Of a DNA stretch of 35,471 nucleotides, positions 26,619 through 34,063 are shown piece after piece. Both the position numbers and the translations under genes were made by a program. Source of the stretch: Actinomycetota bacterium. GTDB lineage: Bacteria; Actinomycetota; Acidimicrobiia; Acidimicrobiales; Ilumatobacteraceae. The notes beneath the pieces were generated by a model. That model was not told the DNA's origin. It did no database searches and saw nothing but the letters and a program-made list of their open reading frames with translations. Position 1 is the first letter of the stretch, and every line of letters starts with the position of its first letter. The stretch spans positions 1-35,471 of the forward strand of contig VGAK01000018.1 in NCBI GenBank assembly GCA_016870775.1, in the 5' to 3' direction.

Positions 26619-29459
26619 TCAGCTGCAACCGCTGGTGGACCCGCACGACGGGCACGCGTGGCACGAGCCGGCGCGCTGCATCTGCACACCGCACATCATG
26701 CACATCGGCGCATCCGAGACCCGCCGGGTGATGCCCTGCGGCGAGGAGTCGTCGTTCGAGACCGAGGGGGGTGCGATGCCCATCTCGAACTTGGTGACGA
26801 ACTCGTGCACCGACTCGGTCGACACCGGATCGGGCACGATCTCGGACCCGTTCATGGTCTCCACCGCATCCTCCACACCGGGCAGTGTCGGCTGGGTGCG
26901 CTCGCTGACCGCCAGGATCCCGAGCTCCTCGCGCTCCCCGCGCGTCAAGTACTCGAGCGCCATCCGGCGGAAGAGGTAGTCCATGATCGACGAGGCCATC
27001 CGGATCTCCGGGTCATCGGTCATGCCGGCGGGCTCGAAGCGCATGTTGGTGAAGGCCTCGACGAACGCGCGCAGTGGCACGCCGTACTGGAGACCGTACG
27101 AGATCGACTTGGCGAAGGCATCCATGATGCCAGCCAGCGTCGACCCCTGCTTGGACACCGTCAGGAACAGCTCACCGGGGCGGCCGTCGTCGTACTCGCC
27201 GATGTTGGCGAAGCCCTTGCAGTCCGCGACACGGAACTCGAAGGTGCGGCCACGACGTGTCTTCGGGAGCTTCTGGCGGACCGGGGCGGTCACGATCCTC
27301 TCGACCACTCGCTCGACGACCGCAGTCACGGCCTCGGGGGCAGAGGAGCCGACCTCCACCTTGTCGTCGTCCTTCTTGGCCGTCGAGAGCGGCTGGGCAA
27401 CCTTGCAATTGTCGCGGTAGATCGCCACGGCCTTGATGCCGAGCTTCCATGCGAGCATGTGCAGGTCCTCGACGTCCCGGACGGTCACGTCCTCGGGCAT
27501 GTTCACGGTCTTGGAGATCGCGCCCGAGATGAAGGGCTGGATCGCACCCATCATCCGCACGTGGCCCTCGTAGTGGATCGTGTTGTCACCCATCGAGCAG
27601 GCGAACACCGGGAGGTGGTTCGACTCGATGTGCGGCGCACCGAGGATCGACTTGTTCTCGTCGATGTAGGCGGTGATGTCGTCGACCTGCTGCGTGCTGT
27701 AGCCGAGGCGGCGCAGTGCGCGCGGGATCGTCTGGTTGACGATGCTCATCGTGCCGCCACCTACCAACTTCTTGATCTTGATGAGACCGAGGTCGGGCTC
27801 GACACCAGTGGTGTCGCAGTCCATCATCAGGCCGATCGTTCCGGTCGGTGCGAGCACCGAGGCCTGGGCGTTGCGAACTCCGAACTCCTCGCCGTCGCGC
27901 ACGGCCGCGTTCCAGCTCTCCTGGCCGGCATGCACCAGATCGGCCTGGACCACGTCGGCATTCTCGATCTGGGAGTGGTGATCGCGGTGCATCCGCAACA
28001 CGTTCAGCATGTGGGTCTCGTTCTCGGCGAAACCGGAGAATGGTCCCATGCGACTCGCGGTGCGGGCGCTGGTGGCGTAGGCGTGGCCGGTCATGAGCGA
28101 GGAGAGCGTGGCCGCCCATGCGCGGCCCTCGGACGAGTCGTAGGCATGGCCGAGCGCCATCAGCATCGCACCGAGGTTGGCGTACCCGATGCCCAGCTGG
28201 CGGAACTTGCGGCTGTTCTCCCCGATCGGCTCGGTCGGGTAGTCGGCGCGTCCCACGAGGATCTCCTGGGCGGTGAAGACGACCTCGATTGCGTGGCGGA
28301 AGGCCTCGACGTCGAACCGGTCGTCATCATCGAGGAACTTGAGAAGGTTCAGAGACGCGAGGTTGCACGCCGAGTTGTCGATGTGCATGTACTCCGAGCA
28401 CGGGTTCGAGCCGTTGATGCGGCCACTCGCGTGCGCGGTGTGCCAGGTGTTGATGGTGGTGTCGAATTGCAGGCCCGGGTCGGCGCACTCCCACGATGCC
28501 TGGGCGATCTGGCGCCACAGGTCGCGCGCGCGGATCGTCCGGACGGTGGAGCCGTCCTTCACCGCGGTCAGGTTCCAGTCACGGTCCTCCTCGACGGCAC
28601 GCATGAAATCGTCGGTGACACGCACCGAGTTGTTGGCGTTCTGGTACTGGATGCTGAACGAGTCGGAACCATCCAGATCCATTTCGAAGCCGGCGTCGCG
28701 CAGCACACGCGCCTTGCGCTCCTCCTTCACCTTGCACCAGATGAACTCCTCAATGTCGGGGTGGTCGGCGTTGAGGATGACCATCTTGGCGGCGCGGCGC
28801 GTCTTGCCGCCCGACTTGATGGTGCCCGCCGATGCGTCTGCTCCGCGCATGAACGACACGGGACCCGACGCGGTTCCTCCACCCTCGAGAGCCTCGTAGC
28901 TGGAGCGGATCCTCGACAGGTTGATGCCCGAGCCCGAGCCGCCCTTGAAGATGACTCCCTCCTCGCGGTACCAGTTGAGGATCGCCGACATCTTGTCCTC
29001 CACGGCGAGGATGAAGCACGCGCTTGCCTGCTGTGGCACACCCTTGACACCGATGTTGAACCACACCGGGCTGTTGAAGGCAGCGCGCTGGGTGACGAGG
29101 ATGAATTTCAGCTCGTTGCGGAATGCATCGGCCTCTTCGGAGTCGACGAAGTAACCGCCCTCGATGCCCCAGTCAGCGATCGTGTCGGCGACGCGGTCGA
29201 TGACCTGGCGCATCGACCGCTCCCGCTCGGGTGTGCCAGGAGTTCCGCGGAAGTACTTCTGGGCGACGATGTTGGTGGAGTTCAACGACCACGTTGCCGG
29301 GAACTCGACATCGGTCTGCTCGAAAGCGACCGAGCCGTCCTTCCAGTTCGTGATGCGCGCATCACGCACCTCCCACACGACCTCGTCGTATGGGTGGACA
29401 CCCGGCGTCGTGAAGAAGCGACCGATACCGATGGCGAGACGATCGGGTGCGAGTGACAT
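26619..29459 (-). CDS. nrdJ: Vitamin B12-dependent (class II) ribonucleotide reductase
   Basis: It reduces ribonucleotides to deoxyribonucleotides using adenosylcobalamin, with or without oxygen. The 946-residue product has NSPVWFNIG...ASACF (first redox Cys region), the radical site NPCSE (Cys354, Glu356), ENSRKFRQLGIGYANLGAMLM and APTGTIGLMMDCDTTGVEPD. It ends in a cysteine-rich tail (MCMMCGVQ...CHACPSCG) serving as zinc ribbon and shuttle Cys. ATG 29459 has AAGGAG 9 bases upstream; the longer frame to 29582 would run through the leader hairpin. No class I genes are in the window. Its likely regulator nrdR is 3.4 kb upstream. Confidence 0.97.
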   Translation of the reverse strand: MSLAPDRLAIGIGRFFTTPGVHPYDEVVWEVRDARITNWKDGSVAFEQTDVEFPATWSLNSTNIVAQKYFRGTPGTPERERSMRQVIDRVADTIADWGIEGGYFVDSEEADAFRNELKFILVTQRAAFNSPVWFNIGVKGVPQQASACFILAVEDKMSAILNWYREEGVIFKGGSGSGINLSRIRSSYEALEGGGTASGPVSFMRGADASAGTIKSGGKTRRAAKMVILNADHPDIEEFIWCKVKEERKARVLRDAGFEMDLDGSDSFSIQYQNANNSVRVTDDFMRAVEEDRDWNLTAVKDGSTVRTIRARDLWRQIAQASWECADPGLQFDTTINTWHTAHASGRINGSNPCSEYMHIDNSACNLASLNLLKFLDDDDRFDVEAFRHAIEVVFTAQEILVGRADYPTEPIGENSRKFRQLGIGYANLGAMLMALGHAYDSSEGRAWAATLSSLMTGHAYATSARTASRMGPFSGFAENETHMLNVLRMHRDHHSQIENADVVQADLVHAGQESWNAAVRDGEEFGVRNAQASVLAPTGTIGLMMDCDTTGVEPDLGLIKIKKLVGGGTMSIVNQTIPRALRRLGYSTQQVDDITAYIDENKSILGAPHIESNHLPVFACSMGDNTIHYEGHVRMMGAIQPFISGAISKTVNMPEDVTVRDVEDLHMLAWKLGIKAVAIYRDNCKVAQPLSTAKKDDDKVEVGSSAPEAVTAVVERVVERIVTAPVRQKLPKTRRGRTFEFRVADCKGFANIGEYDDGRPGELFLTVSKQGSTLAGIMDAFAKSISYGLQYGVPLRAFVEAFTNMRFEPAGMTDDPEIRMASSIMDYLFRRMALEYLTRGEREELGILAVSERTQPTLPGVEDAVETMNGSEIVPDPVSTESVHEFVTKFEMGIAPPSVSNDDSSPQGITRRVSDAPMCMMCGVQMQRAGSCHACPSCGSTSGCS

Positions 29460-29523
29460 GGTCGTGGGCTCCTTGGTGAGACGAGTAAGTGTGGTCGTGC
29501 TGGCGGGGAAACCGGCGGATGGC

Positions 29524-29562
29524 GGAGGGGGACCTACCACAAGATGTTGTGTGTCCCCCTCC
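29524..29562 (-). promoter_or_regulatory. Long leader hairpin of nrdJ
   Basis: On the minus strand GGAGGGGGAC pairs with GTCCCCCTCC (10 perfect pairs), and inside it CACAA pairs with TTGTG around CATC. The structure sits in the nrdJ 5' untranslated region, 65-103 bases before the ATG. It has no U tract, so it is more likely an mRNA control or stability element than a terminator. Confidence 0.6.
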
Positions 29563-29595
29563 CCTTGCGCAGGCGCCCCCACAAGTGGTTGGATG

Positions 29596-29625
29596 ATTAC
29601 AGCAGTGTAGTTACACGTTTGTCAA
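29596..29625 (-). promoter_or_regulatory. nrdJ promoter with palindromic operator in the spacer
   Basis: On the minus strand, TTGACA (29620-29625) and TGTAAT (29596-29601) are separated by 18 bases. It is the best sigma-70-type promoter in the window. The spacer contains the perfect palindrome GTGTA-GT-TACAC (29605-29616), well placed for a repressor. NrdR is the obvious candidate, but the half-sites run GTGT...ACAC, not the ACAC...GTGT of typical NrdR boxes. Confidence 0.65.
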
Positions 29626-29639
29626 CGACCCTCCCGAGA

Positions 29640-29648
29640 TTGTCCACA
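29640..29648 (+). promoter_or_regulatory. DnaA box upstream of the nrdJ promoter
   Basis: TTGTCCACA is an exact match to the high-GC form of the DnaA box and lies 15 bases upstream of the nrdJ -35. Weaker matches occur on the minus strand at 29921-29929 (TTGTCCACC), 29933-29941 (TTGTGCACG) and near 29889. Confidence 0.45.
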
Positions 29649-29975
29649 ACCCGCTGAAATTGGCCAATTTGCCGGGGTCCGGCCGACTCGGACCCGACCC
29701 CGGCACCCGCCCGTGGTCGGGTCCGGGGGATGTCGGCGACATCCGGGGGGTAGGTCTGGATCAACCAGATCCCAGACGCCTCGCGGCGCCGGCCCGCGCG
29801 GACTGGACACCCTCGAGGGACCTCCATCCACCCTCCCGGACATCGCCGAACCCGAGCCGAATGTACGGGGCGATGGCTGTGAATTGGAAGTGGACAGCAA
29901 TGTGAATTGCGGGATTTTTTGGTGGACAACCCCGTGCACAACCCCTCGTCGGGATGTGGGAAAGATGTGAACGAC

Positions 29976-32246
29976 TCAGCCCGCGATGTGGACAGCCTCG
30001 ACGCTCACCGGGATCGCCGAGAGAACACCGTTGCCCGACAACGGATCCACGACTGCTTCGTCGGTGAGGATGTTCGAGTTCACTCCCGGCTTCTCGACCG
30101 CCACCGACATCCTCGTGCCGCGCGCACCGTGTCCCCATCCGTGCGGCACGCTCACCACCCCGGGCCGCACCGCGTCGGTGACCTCGACAGCGATGTCGAC
30201 CGACCCGACACGACTCGTGATGCGCGCATACCCACCATCGATGATCCCGAGACGCGCGGCGTCGTCGGGATGGAGGTGGGCGGTGCAGGCGAGCGAGCCC
30301 TTCATCAGCACCCTCAGGTTGTGCATCCACGAGTTGTTGCTCTTCAGGTCTCGCCGACCCACGAGGAGCATCTGGTCGGGATCGACCGTCTCAGCGAAGG
30401 CCGCCAGGCGGTCGAGGTCGGCCACGAGTGCGGGCGGCGCGAGTTCGATGCGCCCGCTCGGGGTCCGCAGTGCCTCGGGCAGGCGCGGCTCGAGCGCACC
30501 GAGATCAATCCCGTGCGGATTGAGGATCAACTCATCGACACTCAGCCCCCCCGGATTCGCACCGAACGCGGCACCGTAGGGGCCGGTCTGCAGCAGGAGG
30601 TCGAGAACGCGCACCGATCCCCGCCGGCCGTCGCGCGAGAGCGCGACCAGGATCTCGTCGACATCGCGACCGAACACCGGCGAGCCGGGAGTCGCCACCG
30701 ACGAGCCCACCATCGTCTGGATCATCACGTCGTCCACGGCCACGGGATCAGCGTCGGGGCCCGCACCCTGGAGAATGGCGGCGAGCGTGGCGAGGATCTC
30801 CCACTCATCCGGCTGACCAGAATCGCGCTGGAGCACTGGCGGGCTGTAGTTGGCGATGTTGCGCACCGCATAGGTGTAGAGCGCCACGTCGAAGTGATCC
30901 TTCTCAAGCGCGCTCGGTGCCGGCAGGACCACATCGGCGTGCCGCGTGGTCTCGTTCAGATAGATGTCCACCGAGACCATGAACTCGAGATCGGCGAGGG
31001 CCTCGTCGAGTCGCGTCGCATTCTGCGTCGACACGACCGGATTGCCCGCGACCGTCACGAGACCGCGGATCCGACCCACCCCGGGGGTGGTGATCTCCTC
31101 GGCCATCACCGCGGTCGGGTACTCCCCGAGCACCTCTGGGCGCTTGCTCACGCGACTGTGACCCCGACCGGTGGAGAATCCCTTGCCCTTGCCGGGCGTG
31201 CCGCGCGTGGTCGAGCTCCCGGTGGCGGGCAATGTGAACATCGCCCCGCCCGGTGAGTCGATGTTGCCGGTGACCACGTTGATCGCATCGATCAGCCACG
31301 CGTTCAGCGACCCGAACTCGACGGCGTTGACCCCGATGCGCCCGTACACCGCCGCGGTCGGCGCCGCGGCGAGTTCACGCGCGATGCGACGGATCGTCGG
31401 CGCCGCCACATCGGTCGCATCGGCGACCGACTCGGGGGTGAAGCGCGCCACGGACCGGCCGAGATCAACGAGTCCGTTCAGGATCACAGCGATCCGCGAC
31501 TCCACCGAGACGAGGTCCTCGGCATAAAGAACGTTCAGGATCGCGGCGAGGAACAACCCGTCGGTGCCCGGGCGGATCGCGACCCATTCATCTGATTCCT
31601 CGGCGGTGCGGGTGCGCCGGGGGTCCACCACCACGATGCGGCCTCCGCGCGCGCGGATCGCCCCGAGACGACCGGGGAAATCGGGTGCCGTGCAGAGACT
31701 GCCGTTCGATGCGTGCGGGTTCGCCCCCAGCATCAGCAGATAATCGGTGCGGTCGAGATCGGGCACCGGAATGCTCTGGGCCGTTCCGAACATGAGCCCC
31801 CCGGCCACGTGCTTGGGAACCTGGTCGACCGTCGAGGCGCTGAACCGGTTGCGGCTCCCGAGCGCCTTGAGCCACACGCTGTTGTGGGTGCTGGCGCCGA
31901 GGTTGTGCGCATTCGGGTTGCCCACGTAGGCAGCGAGCGCCTCGCGGCCATGACGGGCGATCACCCCGGTGAGTCCCTCGTGCACGGCGCGCCATGCCTC
32001 TTCCCACGACACCTCCACGTGCACGCCGTCACGCTTCACGAGCGGCCGGCGCAGACGATCCGGATCCTCGTGGAGCTGCTTGAGCGTGCTCCCCTTGGGG
32101 CAGATGAAGCCGTGGCTGAACACGTCGTCGCGGTCTCCGCGGATCCGCACGATCTGCTCCCCCGGCCCGACAGTGATCTCGAGTCCGCACGTCGCTTCAC
32201 AGAGAGGACAGGTGCGGAACGCGGTGCGGGTCGAATCGGCGCTCAC
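29976..32246 (-). CDS. Molybdopterin oxidoreductase (formate dehydrogenase / BisC-like), orphan
   Basis: A 756-residue protein of the DMSO reductase superfamily. The N-terminal 4Fe-4S site has Cys13, Cys16, Cys20 and Cys49 (CPLCEATC...ICPKG). Molybdopterin-binding segments follow (GANPHASNG, GRIVVVDPRRTRTAEESDEW, RPGTDGLFLAAIL). A C-terminal dinucleotide-binding domain contains NSWMHNL and SVPHGWGHG. I cannot assign the metal ligand with confidence: no Cys or selenocysteine stands where formate dehydrogenases have it, and STVDQVPKH occupies the region. There is no Tat signal and no partner electron-transfer subunit nearby. GTG 32246 is preferred over GTG 32255 because TACGGT lies 7 bases upstream. 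The reaction is unknown. Confidence 0.85.
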   Translation of the reverse strand: MSADSTRTAFRTCPLCEATCGLEITVGPGEQIVRIRGDRDDVFSHGFICPKGSTLKQLHEDPDRLRRPLVKRDGVHVEVSWEEAWRAVHEGLTGVIARHGREALAAYVGNPNAHNLGASTHNSVWLKALGSRNRFSASTVDQVPKHVAGGLMFGTAQSIPVPDLDRTDYLLMLGANPHASNGSLCTAPDFPGRLGAIRARGGRIVVVDPRRTRTAEESDEWVAIRPGTDGLFLAAILNVLYAEDLVSVESRIAVILNGLVDLGRSVARFTPESVADATDVAAPTIRRIARELAAAPTAAVYGRIGVNAVEFGSLNAWLIDAINVVTGNIDSPGGAMFTLPATGSSTTRGTPGKGKGFSTGRGHSRVSKRPEVLGEYPTAVMAEEITTPGVGRIRGLVTVAGNPVVSTQNATRLDEALADLEFMVSVDIYLNETTRHADVVLPAPSALEKDHFDVALYTYAVRNIANYSPPVLQRDSGQPDEWEILATLAAILQGAGPDADPVAVDDVMIQTMVGSSVATPGSPVFGRDVDEILVALSRDGRRGSVRVLDLLLQTGPYGAAFGANPGGLSVDELILNPHGIDLGALEPRLPEALRTPSGRIELAPPALVADLDRLAAFAETVDPDQMLLVGRRDLKSNNSWMHNLRVLMKGSLACTAHLHPDDAARLGIIDGGYARITSRVGSVDIAVEVTDAVRPGVVSVPHGWGHGARGTRMSVAVEKPGVNSNILTDEAVVDPLSGNGVLSAIPVSVEAVHIAG

Positions 32247-32253
32247 ACGACCC

Positions 32254-32259
32254 ACCGTA
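32254..32259 (-). promoter_or_regulatory. -10 element of the molybdopterin oxidoreductase (leaderless)
   Basis: TACGGT on the minus strand, 7 bases before GTG 32246. It shares bases 32258-32259 with the divergent -10 element, so the two promoters physically overlap. Confidence 0.5.
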
Positions 32260-32263
32260 CACT
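32258..32263 (+). promoter_or_regulatory. -10 element of the RibD-C-like gene (leaderless)
   Basis: TACACT on the plus strand, exactly 7 bases before GTG 32271. Same hexamer as the nadD -10. Confidence 0.5.
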
Positions 32264-32270
32264 CGAGACG

Positions 32271-32858
32271 GTGAAGCGGGCCCAGGTGGAACTGTGCATG
32301 ATCTCCACCCCCGACGGTGTCATCGATGTCGATGGCCGATCGCGTCCCCTCGGCGGCCCCGCCGACCAGGCGCGCCTCGTCGAGTTGCGCGCCGCTGCAG
32401 ATGTGGTGCTGGTGGGGGCCGGCACGGTCCGGGCCGAGAACTATGGCACTCCGTCACGGTCGGACCTGCGGATCGCGGTGGTCACGCGGTCGTGCGCGCT
32501 CGACTTCAGCACCCCGTTGTTCACGAGCGGATCGGGGCTCGTGGTGACCACGGTGGACGCCCCCGATGTGCCCGTGGAGAGCGTGCGGGAGGGGACGGGG
32601 CAGGTCGATCTTGAGGCGGCGATTGCCCGCCTCGATGCCGGTCTCGTGCACGTCGAGGGCGGGCCGCAACTCAATGCAACCCTCCTCGATGCCGATCTCG
32701 TCGATGCGATCAACCTGACGATCTCGCCGATGTTGTTCGGCGTGAACGGGCCGTCGTGGGCGACGGCGCCGCATGCGGCTCGCGAGTTCGCACTCGCCTG
32801 GACCGAAGGTCGCGACGGTTTCCTGTTCGCGCGGTGGGAGCGCGTCAGGACCGCTTGA
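32271..32858 (+). CDS. RibD C-terminal-like (dihydrofolate reductase fold) reductase
   Basis: A 195-residue protein matching the reductase domain of RibD, which uses NADPH to reduce a pyrimidine intermediate in riboflavin synthesis. Diagnostic segments are CMISTPDGVIDVDGRS, ADVVLVGAGTVRAENYG and VEGGPQLNATLLDADLVDAINLTISPMLFG. The deaminase half of RibD is missing, and stand-alone members of this family include enzymes of unknown substrate, so a riboflavin role is not certain. GTG 32271 is supported by the -10 element 7 bases upstream. Its last 14 bases overlap the convergent nrdR end (32845-32858). Confidence 0.85.
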   Translation: MKRAQVELCMISTPDGVIDVDGRSRPLGGPADQARLVELRAAADVVLVGAGTVRAENYGTPSRSDLRIAVVTRSCALDFSTPLFTSGSGLVVTTVDAPDVPVESVREGTGQVDLEAAIARLDAGLVHVEGGPQLNATLLDADLVDAINLTISPMLFGVNGPSWATAPHAAREFALAWTEGRDGFLFARWERVRTA

Positions 32859-33303
32859 GCAGTGCGAGTTCGCGGCGGAAGTCCGACGCGTCGTCGAAAT
32901 TCTTGTAGACGCTCGCAAAACGCAGGTACGCAACCTCGTCGATTTCCTTCAGGTGCTCCAGCACCGAATGCCCGACCGTCGACGAGGTGATCTCGGTCCC
33001 CGCCATGGCGGCCAGCCGCATATCGTCCTCGACCTGCTCGGCGAGGGCCTCGATCTGGCCCTCGGTCACGGGGCGGCCCTTGCAGGCCGACTGGACCCCG
33101 AAACACACCTTGACCCGGTCGAAGGGCTCCCTCGCCCCGGAGCGCTTCGTCACCATGAGGGGCGCACTCTCGAGTCGCTCGTAGGTCGTGAATCGGTAGG
33201 AGCATTCGGGGCAGGACCGCCGGCGGCGGATCGCCAAGCCGCCCTCGGCCGAACGGGAGTCGATCACTTTTGTGTCGCCATGTCTGCACACCGGACAATG
33301 CAT
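32845..33303 (-). CDS. nrdR: Transcriptional repressor NrdR
   Basis: NrdR senses ATP/dATP and represses ribonucleotide reductase genes. The 152-residue product has the N-terminal zinc ribbon with Cys3, Cys6, Cys31 and Cys34 (MHCPVCRHGD...CPECSYRFTT). The ATP-cone follows (VTKRSGAREPFDRVKV...EVAYLRFASVYKNF). Its length is typical. ATG 33303 is chosen from the family start; the frame extends to 33378 but passes through the promoter. Its target is expected to be nrdJ in this window. It lies beside the LysM and lexA genes in the same order as in mycobacteria. Confidence 0.97.
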   Translation of the reverse strand: MHCPVCRHGDTKVIDSRSAEGGLAIRRRRSCPECSYRFTTYERLESAPLMVTKRSGAREPFDRVKVCFGVQSACKGRPVTEGQIEALAEQVEDDMRLAAMAGTEITSSTVGHSVLEHLKEIDEVAYLRFASVYKNFDDASDFRRELALLKRS

Positions 33304-33309
33304 GATGAC

Positions 33310-33324
33310 GTCACTATAAGTGAC
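33310..33324 (-). promoter_or_regulatory. nrdR -10 element inside a perfect palindrome
   Basis: GTCACT-ATA-AGTGAC is a 15-base perfect inverted repeat whose minus-strand reading contains TATAGT (33313-33318), a near-consensus -10, 9 bases before the nrdR ATG. A protein bound here would block transcription. It resembles a NrdR box only loosely (CACT...AGTG core), so autoregulation by NrdR is possible but unproven. Confidence 0.5.
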
Positions 33325-33392
33325 CACACCTTGACTTTCTGTCAGGTACGAATGCCCTGCGCGAGGTGCCAGGCGCACAACGATGGTCCGGA

Positions 33393-33779
33393 TCAGGGAA
33401 TGCGGACGATCTGGCCGGCCTTGATTTGGGAGCCATTCGTCAGGATGAGGGCATCGACGAGCTCGGTGATGTCGCCGCTCGGGGCGATCTGGCGGGCAAT
33501 CCCCCAGATCGTGTCACCCGGGCGCGCCACGAGCGTTCGTGGCGCCGGAGGGATGTCGGCTGAGGGATCGGTTGCCAGCGCCGTGGTGGCAAGGACGACG
33601 CTGAAGACCGAGAACAACGACACCGCTGCCACCGTGAGCCTCCGACGACGGAACACCGTCAGGGACGGGCCTGTCGTGCCGGTTGAGCGACGTTCCGTCG
33701 ACGCGGGGGCCACCGGGGCCCGTCGGGCCGACATGGTCGCCAAGAGCGGATCAATCGGGTGGGTGAAGGTGCTGGCCAT
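33393..33779 (-). CDS. LysM-domain membrane protein, likely SOS-induced division inhibitor
   Basis: A 128-residue protein: about 45 cytoplasmic residues, one membrane helix (47-69, AAVSLFSVFSVVLATTALA) and a C-terminal LysM domain (TLVARPGDTIWGIARQI...GSQIKAGQIVRIP) that would bind peptidoglycan outside the membrane. It is divergent from lexA with SOS boxes between them. In mycobacteria the corresponding gene (Rv2719c) and in Bacillus YneA are SOS-induced cell-division suppressors with LysM domains; the same role is inferred here from architecture and position. The ATG at 33779 has GGAG 6 bases upstream. The leader to the predicted promoter is about 100 bases. Confidence 0.82.
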   Translation of the reverse strand: MASTFTHPIDPLLATMSARRAPVAPASTERRSTGTTGPSLTVFRRRRLTVAAVSLFSVFSVVLATTALATDPSADIPPAPRTLVARPGDTIWGIARQIAPSGDITELVDALILTNGSQIKAGQIVRIP

Positions 33780-33858
33780 GGTGGTCTCCGTGTCTGGGTG
33801 TCTCTAGATGTCTCAGAGGGTCGTGGGTCGAGTCATTCGGTTGATGGTGTGATGCGGC

Positions 33859-33890
33859 TTGTCCACAAGGGTCTGTGGATGTCTGTGGAC
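33859..33890. promoter_or_regulatory. Cluster of DnaA-box-like sites between lexA and the LysM gene
   Basis: TTGTCCACA (33859-33867) is an exact match. Two degenerate inverted copies, TGTGGAT (33874-33880) and TGTGGAC (33884-33890), follow. They lie just downstream of the predicted LysM promoter start, in its leader. Function is inferred from motif only. Confidence 0.35.
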
Positions 33891-33894
33891 CGTA
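33889..33894 (-). promoter_or_regulatory. Possible -10 element of the LysM gene
   Basis: TACGGT on the minus strand with SOS box 1 immediately upstream. It would start transcription near 33882, leaving a leader of about 100 bases. The -35 is not recognisable. Confidence 0.4.
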
Positions 33895-33895
33895 G

Positions 33896-33909
33896 CGAAC
33901 GGGTGTTCG
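33896..33909. promoter_or_regulatory. LexA-binding SOS box 1
   Basis: CGAAC-GGGT-GTTCG is a perfect match to the actinobacterial/Gram-positive SOS box. It lies directly upstream of the LysM-gene -10, where bound LexA would block that promoter. Confidence 0.85.
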
Positions 33910-33919
33910 GTAGTCTGAC

Positions 33920-33933
33920 CGAACATCCGTTCG
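33920..33933. promoter_or_regulatory. LexA-binding SOS box 2
   Basis: CGAAC-ATCC-GTTCG, a second perfect box, centred 24 bases from box 1. It lies on the upstream side of the LysM-gene promoter. Confidence 0.85.
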
Positions 33934-34017
33934 TTTACAACCCCCATTTTGGAAAAGGAGCACCGGACCCCCAAAAACCCATGTGCAGTATGGAGTTTCT
34001 TGCGTACATATGTTTCC

Positions 34018-34031
34018 CGAACAGGTGTTTG
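34018..34031. promoter_or_regulatory. LexA-binding SOS box 3
   Basis: CGAAC-AGGT-GTTTG, one mismatch in the right half. It overlaps the lexA -35 (34029-34034), fitting autorepression. Confidence 0.75.
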
Positions 34032-34057
34032 ACCGTATGGGCGAACACCTGTACGCT
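34029..34057 (+). promoter_or_regulatory. lexA promoter (leaderless)
   Basis: TTGACC (34029-34034), a 17-base spacer and TACGCT (34052-34057), followed by 6 bases and the lexA ATG at 34064. Transcription should start at or next to the ATG. SOS box 3 covers the -35 and box 4 covers the -10. Confidence 0.7.
34042..34055. promoter_or_regulatory. LexA-binding SOS box 4 (degenerate)
   Basis: CGAAC-ACCT-GTACG, perfect left half and one mismatch in the right. It is centred 24 bases from box 3, the same spacing as boxes 1 and 2, and overlaps the lexA -10. Confidence 0.6.
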
Positions 34058-34063
34058 CACCTC

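Larger units (their letters stand above)
29460..29975. other. Gene-free control region upstream of nrdJ
   Basis: No coding frame here looks real. The nrdJ-proximal part holds a leader of about 130 bases with a long hairpin, a good promoter and a DnaA-box match. The middle is GC-rich with inverted repeats: GGATGTCG-G-CGACATCC (29728-29744) and GTCTGGATC/GATCCCAGAC with one bulge (29754-29777). The distal part near the oxidoreductase stop is less GC-rich and has three weaker DnaA-box-like sites. I looked for a cobalamin riboswitch and saw no B12-box. Confidence 0.6.

Noticed and set aside
26343-29456. 1037-codon plus-strand open frame
   Set aside because: Antisense to nrdJ; no recognisable protein features.
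29460-29640. Cobalamin riboswitch before nrdJ
   Set aside because: A B12-dependent enzyme made this worth checking, but no B12-box or the usual multi-stem layout is visible; only a simple long hairpin is present.
29640-29941. Replication origin
   Set aside because: DnaA-box-like sites are few and mostly degenerate, there is no large AT-rich region, and dnaA, dnaN and rpmH are not nearby.
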